Shown here piece after piece: positions 57,287 through 64,000 of a stretch of 64,000 nt of DNA. The stretch lies in the NCBI GenBank assembly GCA_035502775.1, contig DATJUB010000023.1, forward strand, positions 23,087 through 87,086. Direction: 5' to 3'. The stretch's first letter is position 1, and each line of letters starts with the position of its first letter. The DNA is from 67-14 sp035502775. Its GTDB lineage: Bacteria; Actinomycetota; Thermoleophilia; Solirubrobacterales; 70-9. The notes beneath the pieces are model-generated. The model saw only the letters and a list, made by a program, of their open reading frames with translations. It did no database searches and was not told the DNA's origin. The position numbers and the translations under genes were made by a program.

Positions 57287-58003
57287 GTGACGCCGACGCA
57301 AGAACTATCGATCAGCGCCGTCCTCTCGAGCATGAAGACCATCGCGGAGCGTCATCAGTCCCTCCTGATCCGGGTCACGCTCGCCTTCGCGGCCCTCAGT
57401 ACTGCATTGGTTCCGCTTCAGCAGAACGGAACCCTGGGTCTGGCGATCTCGCTGGGCCTGAGCCTGCTGATCCGAACCGCGTACTCCGGGATGGCCGCCG
57501 CGCTGGTCTGCCTCCCCGGTCAGCGTGACACGGCGGGCGAGCTCTGGGCGGAGGTGAGGGGCGTGCTCTCAACCCTGATCTGGGTGACGCTGCTGGTCGC
57601 GGTCCTCGCCGGGTTCGGGTTCGTGCTGCTGGTCATCCCCTGTCTGATCATGCTCACCATCTGGTCGGTGGTCGTTCCGGTGGTCGTGGTCGAACGCACC
57701 GGCGTTTTCGAGAGCCTGTCCCGCAGCCGCGAACTCGTGCGCGGCAACGGCTGGCGGGTGTTCGGATTCCTGGTCTGCCTGTTCCTGATCACGGTCGCCT
57801 TCGCTCTCCTCGGCCTGATCGTGGCCCGGCCTTTCGGCAGCGACCTGCTCGGCGTGATGGTCGGTAATTTCGTGCTGATCTGCATCGCGTTTCCGATCCT
57901 TCTGGGCGGTCCGGCCGCGCTCTACAACGCCCTGGCCGGCCCTCCCGAAAGCCGTCGGACACAGGCGGAAGAGGATCCGCCGGAGTCGCTCACGGCCGAG
58001 TGA
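57287..58003 (+). CDS. Integral membrane protein (YciC/DUF-type)
   Basis: About 238 residues from GTG 57287; TTG 57257 is the alternative. The chosen start gives VTPTQELSISAVLSSMKTI, the usual opening of this family. Five or six membrane segments (LIWVTLLVAVLAGFGFVLLVIPCLIMLTIWSVVVPVVVVE, VFGFLVCLFLITVAFALLGLIV, FVLICIAFPILLGGPAALYNAL). The motif SRSRELVRGNGWRVFGFLV is typical. Function unknown; related proteins may take part in envelope lipid handling. Divergent from the arylsulfotransferase-like gene. Confidence 0.75.
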   Translation: MTPTQELSISAVLSSMKTIAERHQSLLIRVTLAFAALSTALVPLQQNGTLGLAISLGLSLLIRTAYSGMAAALVCLPGQRDTAGELWAEVRGVLSTLIWVTLLVAVLAGFGFVLLVIPCLIMLTIWSVVVPVVVVERTGVFESLSRSRELVRGNGWRVFGFLVCLFLITVAFALLGLIVARPFGSDLLGVMVGNFVLICIAFPILLGGPAALYNALAGPPESRRTQAEEDPPESLTAE

Positions 58004-58020
58004 ACCGCGGAACGGCGGCT

Positions 58021-58662
58021 TCAGGCGAGGCGGAGACGCCCCGCGAGGTAGTCGTGGACCACGGTCTTGCATTCCTCGATCAGCCACCGGTCACCCTCGG
58101 GATCGACGAAGAAGGCCCGGCTGAGCAGACCGTCGCAGATCTCGGTCGCGACATTGATCTGGCGAACCAGAAGGTCGTTGTCCTCGATCCCGAGCCGGTT
58201 CACGAGCAGGGACTTGAACGGATCTGCGAGAACCCCGTTGTTGCTCTCGGTGCCGTCGAGAAGCCTTTCGTCGATCACGTCACCGAAACGCAGGGCACGG
58301 AATCCGGGCTCGGTCTCGTGCATCTCGACGAACTGGTCCACGGTGATCTCGAGAGCCTCTTCCCACCCTTCGACCTGCCCCTGTTCGAGCTCGGTCGTGA
58401 ACCGGGTCACGTAGCGCTCCAGATTACGCTCGCTCAGCGCCCTCATCAGTGAGATGCGATCGGGGAAGAAGCGGTAGACGGAGCCGATCGAGACCTTCGC
58501 GCGTTCGGCCAACAGGCCGGTCGTCACCCCTTCCATGCCGACTTCGTCGACCAGCTCAGCGGTCGTATCGAGCAGCAGCTTCACCCGCTGCTGGCTCCGG
58601 GCCTGGACCGGTTCGCGGCGCATCTTGGTCTGAACCGGGGTGTTTTCTCCTGCAGTGCTCAT
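58021..58662 (-). CDS. TetR-family transcriptional regulator
   Basis: About 213 residues. N-terminal TetR helix-turn-helix (RSQQRVKLLLDTTAELVDEVGMEGVTTGLLAERAKVSIGSVYRFFPDRISLMRAL) and a variable helical ligand-binding domain. Same strand and 42 bases downstream of an MFS exporter gene (the exporter comes first in transcription), so it probably represses that exporter in response to a drug-like ligand. Confidence 0.92.
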   Translation of the reverse strand: MSTAGENTPVQTKMRREPVQARSQQRVKLLLDTTAELVDEVGMEGVTTGLLAERAKVSIGSVYRFFPDRISLMRALSERNLERYVTRFTTELEQGQVEGWEEALEITVDQFVEMHETEPGFRALRFGDVIDERLLDGTESNNGVLADPFKSLLVNRLGIEDNDLLVRQINVATEICDGLLSRAFFVDPEGDRWLIEECKTVVHDYLAGRLRLA

Positions 58663-58704
58663 GGCGGGTAAGGTCCCCGCCGCCGAACATCGGGAAACCG
58701 AACA

Positions 58705-60309
58705 TCAGGTTGTTGTGTCCGAGGCCGGGGCCTGATCCGGCTGCTCGAGATGGTCGGCGGGATCGTCGAAGACCTCGACCATCTTGCCCTTGACCATCCA
58801 GATGTGGGCGACTACGTAGGCGGCCGCCATCACCCCGGCCATGATGTAGAAGACCGTCTGGGTGGAGTGGGCGAAAGCGCCTTGGATGTCATGGAATATC
58901 TCGGCGTCGATCCCGCCGCCCGAATGCCCGGCAACCGAGCCGCTGTCGCCCCCGCCGGACTGGGTCAGTGAGTGGGCGATCGAATCCGACTGGCTCTTGG
59001 AGAGATTGAGCGGGCCGGACTCCAGCACGTTCTCGACGTTGACCTTGTTGCGCGTGGTCAGGATCGTGCCGAGCACCGCCAGCCCGAACGCGGCGGCGAA
59101 GTTGCGCACCGTCTGGGTGATGCCCGTGGCCTCGCCGTAGCTCGTGTTCGGCGCGCGGTTGATCGCGTCGGTGCTCACCGGTCCGAGGATCAGGCCGACA
59201 CCGGCGCCGGCCATCACCATGTAGATCCATTGGCCGTCGACCCCGGCGGATATATCGGTCATCTGCTGGGCCCAGAGGAAGAAGCCGACCGCGGCGAGGG
59301 CCGAGCCGAGCAGGACCGCGGGCTTCGCGCCCTTGCTGTCGAGGATCCGTCCGCCCCACTGCGAGGCGACCGCGAAACCGGCGAAGAAGATCAGCAGATA
59401 GATGCCTGCCTCGGACGCTCCCGATCCCAGCGAGATCTGCGAATACATGCTGGCGAAGAAGAAGAGCGGCACGAACGCGATCGAGAGCAGGAAAAGGACC
59501 ATGTTGTCCGCGAGGAAGGCACGGTTCTTGAAGATCTTGACGCGCATCAGCGGCTGGCTGAGCTTGCTTTCGTAGACGAAGAAACCGACCAGGATCGCCA
59601 GCCCGGCGACGATGCTGCCGATCGTCAGCGGGTTGCTCCAGCCCCAGGTCGCGGACTGCTGCAGACCGAGAACCGCCAGGCCCATGCCGGCCACGATCAG
59701 GACCGCTCCGCGGAAATCGAGCGGCTGCGGATTCTTCAGGTTCGCCGGCTTCGATTTCCAGATCAGGAAGAGCGAGATCAGGGCGATCGGGATATTGATC
59801 CAGAAGATGGAACGCCAGGTCCACTCGGTCAGATAGCCGCCGGCGATCGGCCCCACCGAGGTGAGCGCGCCCGTGATCCCGAAGAAGAGGGCCATCGCCC
59901 GTCCCCTCGTCTCGATCGGGAAGGCCGAGATGGTGATCGCGAGCGCCGCCGGAAACATGATCGCCGCCCCGGCACCCTGAACCACCCGGAAGAAGATGAT
60001 CCAGGCCTCGGCCAGCTCGCCCTTGGGCGTCGCACCGCAGAGCGCCGACGAGACCGCGAAGATCAGAATGCCGATGACCAGCATGCGCCGGCGCCCGAGC
60101 ACGTCGGCCAGCTTGCCGCCGAACGCGAACAGCGCCGCCATCGAGAGCAGGTATCCACTCACGATCCACTGCACTCCGGTGGAGGAAAGGCTCAGTTCCT
60201 TCTGGATCTCCGGGACCGAGATCGAGACGATCGTCTGATCGATGAAGGTCATCGACACCGCGAAGATCATCGCGGTCAGAACCAGATAGCTGCCCTTCGT
60301 ACTAGACAA
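58705..60309 (-). CDS. MFS multidrug efflux transporter (DHA2/EmrB type)
   Basis: About 534 residues with 14 predicted membrane segments. DHA2 hallmarks: SMTFIDQTIVSISVPEIQKELSLSSTGVQWIVSGYLLS (TM1-2), the loop GGKLADVLGRRRMLVIG, and motif C region ALTSVGPIAGGYLTEWTWRSIFWINIP. Antiport of drugs or lipids with protons. Long cytoplasmic or periplasmic C-terminal stretch with Gly/Ser (SGGGDSGSVAGHSGGG). Followed by its probable TetR regulator. Confidence 0.93.
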   Translation of the reverse strand: MSSTKGSYLVLTAMIFAVSMTFIDQTIVSISVPEIQKELSLSSTGVQWIVSGYLLSMAALFAFGGKLADVLGRRRMLVIGILIFAVSSALCGATPKGELAEAWIIFFRVVQGAGAAIMFPAALAITISAFPIETRGRAMALFFGITGALTSVGPIAGGYLTEWTWRSIFWINIPIALISLFLIWKSKPANLKNPQPLDFRGAVLIVAGMGLAVLGLQQSATWGWSNPLTIGSIVAGLAILVGFFVYESKLSQPLMRVKIFKNRAFLADNMVLFLLSIAFVPLFFFASMYSQISLGSGASEAGIYLLIFFAGFAVASQWGGRILDSKGAKPAVLLGSALAAVGFFLWAQQMTDISAGVDGQWIYMVMAGAGVGLILGPVSTDAINRAPNTSYGEATGITQTVRNFAAAFGLAVLGTILTTRNKVNVENVLESGPLNLSKSQSDSIAHSLTQSGGGDSGSVAGHSGGGIDAEIFHDIQGAFAHSTQTVFYIMAGVMAAAYVVAHIWMVKGKMVEVFDDPADHLEQPDQAPASDTTT

Positions 60310-60374
60310 ACCGGACCTCCCGAAACGATCGGATCGCGGCCCCCAGCAGCCGCTATGGACGGACTGGCGTCAGG

Positions 60375-62300
60375 TTATCGGACGATCCGGAAGCTCAGAT
60401 GACGTTTCTTGCTCCGGTTTCCGGCCTTGTCCACGGCGACGATCGTCGCTTTGTACCGGGCCGGGACGAGCCCCCGTTTGTTCACCTTGCCCCGGAAGCC
60501 GATCCGGCGCTTTCCGGCCGCGACCTTCCTGCGCACGATCTTGCCCTGGGCGCGCTTTCCTTTGCCCTTCGATACCCGCTTGATCGTGATCACGACCCTC
60601 GCCTTCTCGGAGAGCGTGAAGCGGAACGCGTTCTTCGCGCCGCGCTTCGATTTCTTCTTCAGCATCGAGAGCCCGCTCAGCTTGGGCGCGGTCTCGTCTA
60701 CGGGAGGGGCGGTGATCGTGACCAGACCGCCGGTCGTGGTCTTGTTGCCGAGAGCGTCGGTGAGTGTCAGCACGACCATCTGCTCGCCGGGAGTGGCATA
60801 GGTATGAGTGACCTGCTCGCCGTCCTTCTTGACACTCTCGTCGACCTCCCACTCGACACCGGTGATCGCGGCCCAGGGATCGCTCGGAGTGACCGAAAAG
60901 GCGACCTCTTGCCCGGTGACCGCGGTCGAGGGAATGCTCAGCCCATCGGCCTTCGGCACATCGTCGTAGGGCAAAGCGTTGATCGAGTAGTCGTCCGAGG
61001 GCACGTCGAGGCTCGAGTAGAGGACCATGCCCTTGCCGAGAGCGTCGGCTCCGGCGGCGGTCACACCGGTGGCGGCGGCCGGGGAGACGGGACCTGTCGG
61101 CACGTTGAACTGGGGCACACCGGCATCGCGGGACGCCGCGTAGACACGATCGTCCTCCCGGGTCCAGCCCAGGATCACCAGGCCCTTGCCGCCGACCGCC
61201 AGCGATACGTCGCTGACGCCCGCCGATTCGGGAATCGCCTTGGTCGCGGTGCCGAAGAACTGCACTCCGCCGGCCGGCCGTTCCACGGTCTGGATCCCTT
61301 CCTTGCCACCACCGAAATACGGGAAGGCGACGGTGGCGGCACCGTTCTCGTCCATCGACAGACGCGGTGTGAAACCGGTGGTCCCGGGAAGATTCAAGGT
61401 CTGATCGAAGATGAAGTTCTGGCCCGGACCGGCCAGGCGGGAGTTGCCGATCACATCCGGGCCGACCCTGTCGGCCACGACCGCGTTGCCCTGGGCGTCC
61501 ACCGCCCCGGCCAGGCCCGAGCCGCTGTTCGTGTTGAAGATCTGTACATCCGGTCCGGCGCCGCCCGGTTCCATCCAGCAGGTGGCCGGATCGCCGGTGA
61601 TCGTGTCCCCGACCACCCAGGTGATCAGGGCGTGGCCGTTCGGACCCAGGAACACCTGCGGCGTGGACACGCCGTTCGCCGAAACGGGCGACACGTCGGA
61701 GATCGCTCCGTCGAGCGCGCCCTGCCCGGTGAGGAAGCGCTTGCGGACCCGGGTGCTGTTCTCGTCGCCTTCGATGTCGCGGCCCTTCCAGGTGAGCAGC
61801 GCGACGCCGTCGTCGGCGACATCGACATGCGGGTCGATGTTGGGAATGTCGAAACTCTCGTCCGACACCTGCAGCGCCGGCCCGAAGTTCGCCGCGCCGG
61901 GCTGGCGGACGGCACTCATCACCTGCGAAACGCCATCGCCGTCGTTCTGGCGCCAGGTGAGCACGGTGTATCCGTCGGGAGCGATCGCGAGATCGGGATT
62001 GGCCGACGGGAAGACATTCGGCACGACCTCGACGGAAGGCTGAAAGCCGCCACCCGGAAGGCGAACCGAAGCTCTCAGCGAGTTGGCCTCGCCCCAGATC
62101 GCCACGGCCTCGCCGGAGGCGGCCTCGGCGAACTCGAAGCCACCGAACGGCGACTTGTCCACCGGTTCCGGCAGCACCGGCACCGGTCCGCTGAGGAACC
62201 GTTCCGCTGCCGCCGCCGTCGTCGCGGCGACCGTGAAAGACAGCAGGAAAGCGATCGCGATGGCCGCGATCTTGGCGAGAGGCGATTTCTGAGAGTTCAT
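60375..62300 (-). CDS. Secreted protein with PKD-like domain and basic C-terminus
   Basis: About 641 residues. Signal peptide IAAIAIAFLLSFTVAATTAAAA. Residues 30-430 are a repetitive beta protein with WGEAN, LTWRQND, LLTWKGRD, LITWVVGD and ILGWTRED strands, like a beta-propeller of the kind seen in surface proteins of this group. A PKD domain (about 445-530: VAFSVTPSDPWAAITGVEWEVDESVKKDGEQVTHTYATPGEQMVVLTLTDALGN) follows. The last 110 residues are very basic (KKKSKRGAKNAFRF, KRVSKGKGKRAQGKIVRRKV) and differ from the two-cysteine module elsewhere. Function unknown. Confidence 0.85.
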   Translation of the reverse strand: MNSQKSPLAKIAAIAIAFLLSFTVAATTAAAAERFLSGPVPVLPEPVDKSPFGGFEFAEAASGEAVAIWGEANSLRASVRLPGGGFQPSVEVVPNVFPSANPDLAIAPDGYTVLTWRQNDGDGVSQVMSAVRQPGAANFGPALQVSDESFDIPNIDPHVDVADDGVALLTWKGRDIEGDENSTRVRKRFLTGQGALDGAISDVSPVSANGVSTPQVFLGPNGHALITWVVGDTITGDPATCWMEPGGAGPDVQIFNTNSGSGLAGAVDAQGNAVVADRVGPDVIGNSRLAGPGQNFIFDQTLNLPGTTGFTPRLSMDENGAATVAFPYFGGGKEGIQTVERPAGGVQFFGTATKAIPESAGVSDVSLAVGGKGLVILGWTREDDRVYAASRDAGVPQFNVPTGPVSPAAATGVTAAGADALGKGMVLYSSLDVPSDDYSINALPYDDVPKADGLSIPSTAVTGQEVAFSVTPSDPWAAITGVEWEVDESVKKDGEQVTHTYATPGEQMVVLTLTDALGNKTTTGGLVTITAPPVDETAPKLSGLSMLKKKSKRGAKNAFRFTLSEKARVVITIKRVSKGKGKRAQGKIVRRKVAAGKRRIGFRGKVNKRGLVPARYKATIVAVDKAGNRSKKRHLSFRIVR

Positions 62301-62359
62301 GGGTTCCCCGGTCCGTCGTGGATGGATGAGCAGACAATCCCCACAGTTACCCTGCTGCC

Positions 62360-63244
62360 ATGGAAACCCTACGCACTCCGGAAAGTTGCTTCAACTCGAT
62401 CGGGGACTTTCCGTACCGGCCGCGATACAGGGAATGGCGGGGCATGCGGCTGGCCCATGTGGACGAGGGTGAGGGACCGGCGGTGCTGCTGCTCCACGGA
62501 CATCCGACCTGGGGCTACCTGTACCGCAAGGTGATGCCGCCGCTGCTCGGGTCCGGCTTCCGGTGCGTGGTGCCGGACCTTCCCGGTTTCGGGCGTTCGG
62601 ACAAGCCCGCCGACGACCGCTGGTACAGCTTCGATCGCCACACCGAGTCGATCGTCGCCCTGGTCGACGAGCTGGAGCTGGACGAGCTCACTCTCGTCTG
62701 CCATGACTGGGGCGGACCGATCGGTCTGCGAGTCGCGACGATCGAGCGGCCGGATCGTTTCTCCCGCCTGGTCGCGATGGACACCGGCGTCTTCACCGGC
62801 CACCAGAAGATGAGCGAGAGCTGGCATCACTACCGCCGGTTCATCGCCGCCCATCGCGACGTGCGGGTCGAGATGCCGATCCGGGGCGGCTGTGCCACCG
62901 AACTGAGCGCCGAGGTGCTGGATGCCTACAAGGCTCCCTTCCCGGATGCCGGCTACAAGGCCGGGGTGCGTTCCTTCCCCGGCCTGGTTCCGCTGACGCC
63001 CGAGGCCCCCGGGGCCGCCGAGGGACAGGCGACCGCGGCCCGCCTGCTGACCGACGAGCGGCCGTCCCTCCTGCTCTGGGCCGATGCCGATCCGGCGCTG
63101 CCGCTCGACCCGGTCGGGAGACAGGTCCAGACCCTCTTCCCCTCGGCGCCTCCGCTGACGGTGATCGAGAACGCGGGGCACTTCCTGCAGGAGGACCGGG
63201 GAGAGCTGATCGGCGAGACGATCGCCGCCTGGCTCAGGGAGTAG
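62360..63244 (+). CDS. Haloalkane-dehalogenase-like alpha/beta hydrolase
   Basis: About 294 residues. Nucleophile Asp in VCHDWGGPIGLRV, oxyanion motif HGHPTWGYLYR (HGEPTW in known dehalogenases), catalytic His in VIENAGHFLQED, and an acid near LLWADADPALPLDP. The WSYLYR-like and PDLPGFGRSDKP segments suit the dehalogenase group. It would cleave carbon-halogen bonds with water. Halide-binding Trp next to the nucleophile is present (DW). Epoxide hydrolase is less likely. Its end overlaps the convergent DsbA-like gene by 11 bases. Confidence 0.9.
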   Translation: METLRTPESCFNSIGDFPYRPRYREWRGMRLAHVDEGEGPAVLLLHGHPTWGYLYRKVMPPLLGSGFRCVVPDLPGFGRSDKPADDRWYSFDRHTESIVALVDELELDELTLVCHDWGGPIGLRVATIERPDRFSRLVAMDTGVFTGHQKMSESWHHYRRFIAAHRDVRVEMPIRGGCATELSAEVLDAYKAPFPDAGYKAGVRSFPGLVPLTPEAPGAAEGQATAARLLTDERPSLLLWADADPALPLDPVGRQVQTLFPSAPPLTVIENAGHFLQEDRGELIGETIAAWLRE

Positions 63245-63878
63245 CCGGGTCCGACGCCGCCTGGGTCAGTGCGCCCAGCAGGACTTCGGGCGGCTGCGCG
63301 CCGGACACACCCAGACGGCGGTCGATCACGAAGGTCGGCACGGCCGAGATGCCGAGCTCGGTCGCGAGGCCGCGATCGGCCAGGACCTCCTCGGAGAAGC
63401 GGTCGCCCCGGGCCACCTCCTCGGCCGCTGAACGGTCGATGCCGGCCTCGACGGCGAGCTCGATCAGGGCCTCCGGGTCGGCCAGGTCGGCCCGTCCGTT
63501 GAAGTAGGCGTCGAACAGGATGCGGGCCAGATCGTCGGCCCGTCCGGACTCCGCCGCGAGGTGGAGCAAACGATGGGCGTCGAAGGTGTTGGCCGGCCTG
63601 GCCTTGTCGAAGTCCATCTCGATATCCGCCCCGTGGGCGGAGGCCAGCACGCGATCGTTCATCGCCCGCGCCTCATCCTTGGAGACGTTGAATTTGGAGG
63701 CGAGGTAGTCATGCATGTCGCCTTCGATCTCCAGCGGCAGGTCGGGGTTCAACTGGAAGCTGCGCCAGGTCACGTCGATCGAACCCGGATCCGGATGCGC
63801 CGCCAGCGCCTTCTGAAAGTTGACCATGCCGATGTAACAGAAGGGGCAGGCGACGTCAAAGAAAATTTCTACCTTCAT
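63234..63878 (-). CDS. DsbA-family (FrnE-like) oxidoreductase
   Basis: About 214 residues from ATG 63878. Thioredoxin-like fold with CPFC active site at the N-terminus (VEIFFDVACPFCYIGMVNFQKAL), a helical insertion (DKARPANTFDAHRLLHLAAESG) and cis-Pro loop in ISAVPTFVIDRRLGVSGAQPPEVL. No signal peptide: cytoplasmic, like FrnE and polyketide-linked DsbA proteins. It may isomerise disulfides or bind small thiol compounds. Confidence 0.93.
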   Translation of the reverse strand: MKVEIFFDVACPFCYIGMVNFQKALAAHPDPGSIDVTWRSFQLNPDLPLEIEGDMHDYLASKFNVSKDEARAMNDRVLASAHGADIEMDFDKARPANTFDAHRLLHLAAESGRADDLARILFDAYFNGRADLADPEALIELAVEAGIDRSAAEEVARGDRFSEEVLADRGLATELGISAVPTFVIDRRLGVSGAQPPEVLLGALTQAASDPATP

Positions 63879-63949
63879 GAACCAAGGATAGGCAAGGCAA
63901 CCAGTGAGCCTTTCGTCAACCCCAGAGCCATCTACACCACCAACCAGGC

Positions 63950-63996
63950 AACTGGGGGCGATTTGGGGGCTATTAGCCCCCAAATCGCCCCCAGTT
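63950..63996. terminator. Perfect long inverted repeat at the right edge
   Basis: AACTGGGGGCGATTTGGGGG and the following bases form a 22- to 23-bp arm that pairs perfectly with 63974-63996, with almost no loop. It lies outside any gene here, so it probably ends a minus-strand gene beyond the window. No T tract follows on either strand within view. Confidence 0.55.
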
Positions 63997-64000
63997 CAAC

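Noticed and set aside
58889..62337. Long frames opposite or shifted relative to the MFS exporter and the PKD protein
   Set aside because: Shadow frames; the chosen frames give membrane segments and signal peptides, these do not.
1..64000. tRNA, rRNA, CRISPR arrays, insertion sequences, prophage
   Set aside because: No cloverleaf, repeat-spacer series, transposase, integrase or phage structural gene could be recognised on either strand.

Overview
The window is high-GC DNA in short, tightly packed operons with many four-base start/stop overlaps. Its content suggests a Gram-positive actinobacterium, most likely class Thermoleophilia (Solirubrobacterales or a relative). The basis is the many secreted proteins ending in a lysine-rich beta module, actinobacterial-type FAS-II, Ssu and Dpp operons, and TTGACA-type promoters. 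This is inference from gene content; no 16S or other marker gene is present.

Layout. (1) 1-2260: an ABC-2 type exporter whose ATPase and permease genes flank a beta-hydroxyacid dehydrogenase gene. (2) 2366-14685: large secreted or surface proteins: two paralogues with a shared N-terminal domain, a DUF11-type repeat protein of about 1320 residues, an RTX-like calcium-binding protein and an FG-GAP repeat protein. Several share a two-cysteine Ig-like module and a basic C-terminal module. (3) 15160-24130: a one-strand array of small secreted proteins, each domain with exactly four cysteines. There are seven single-domain genes, one two-domain gene, at least two decayed copies and two unrelated inserted genes. 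Most members have their own promoter, and the right-hand five share a leader RNA of about 100 nt. (4) 24278-27867: an XRE regulator, an ECF sigma factor with an ArsR-like regulator, and a cassette of methyltransferase, 20-residue peptide ending Gly-Gly, and E1-like adenylyltransferase. (5) 27848-33408: a dipeptide/oligopeptide ABC importer. (6) 33338-38598: a second XRE paralogue, small ORFs and a sulfonate-use operon (ssuC-A-B-D). (7) 38709-46156: a glutathionyl-hydroquinone-reductase-like protein, another secreted protein, a flavin-reductase/FAD-oxidoreductase fusion with an FMN reductase, an orphan binding lipoprotein with a DUF4239 membrane protein, and a VOC protein. (8) 46061-53591: a nine-gene fatty-acid synthesis operon (fabD, fabH, fabG, acpP, fabF, carboxyltransferase, SGNH hydrolase, MaoC dehydratase, fabI), followed to the right by a two-component system. 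(9) 55532-63878: arylsulfotransferase-like protein, membrane protein, TetR with an MFS exporter, PKD-domain secreted protein, haloalkane-dehalogenase-like hydrolase and DsbA/FrnE-like protein.

The candidates for undescribed biology are the four-cysteine array with its conserved leader RNA, and the methyltransferase/GG-peptide/E1 cassette. I see no rRNA, tRNA, CRISPR array, insertion sequence or prophage. The first gene is cut by the left edge. A long perfect inverted repeat lies at the right edge.
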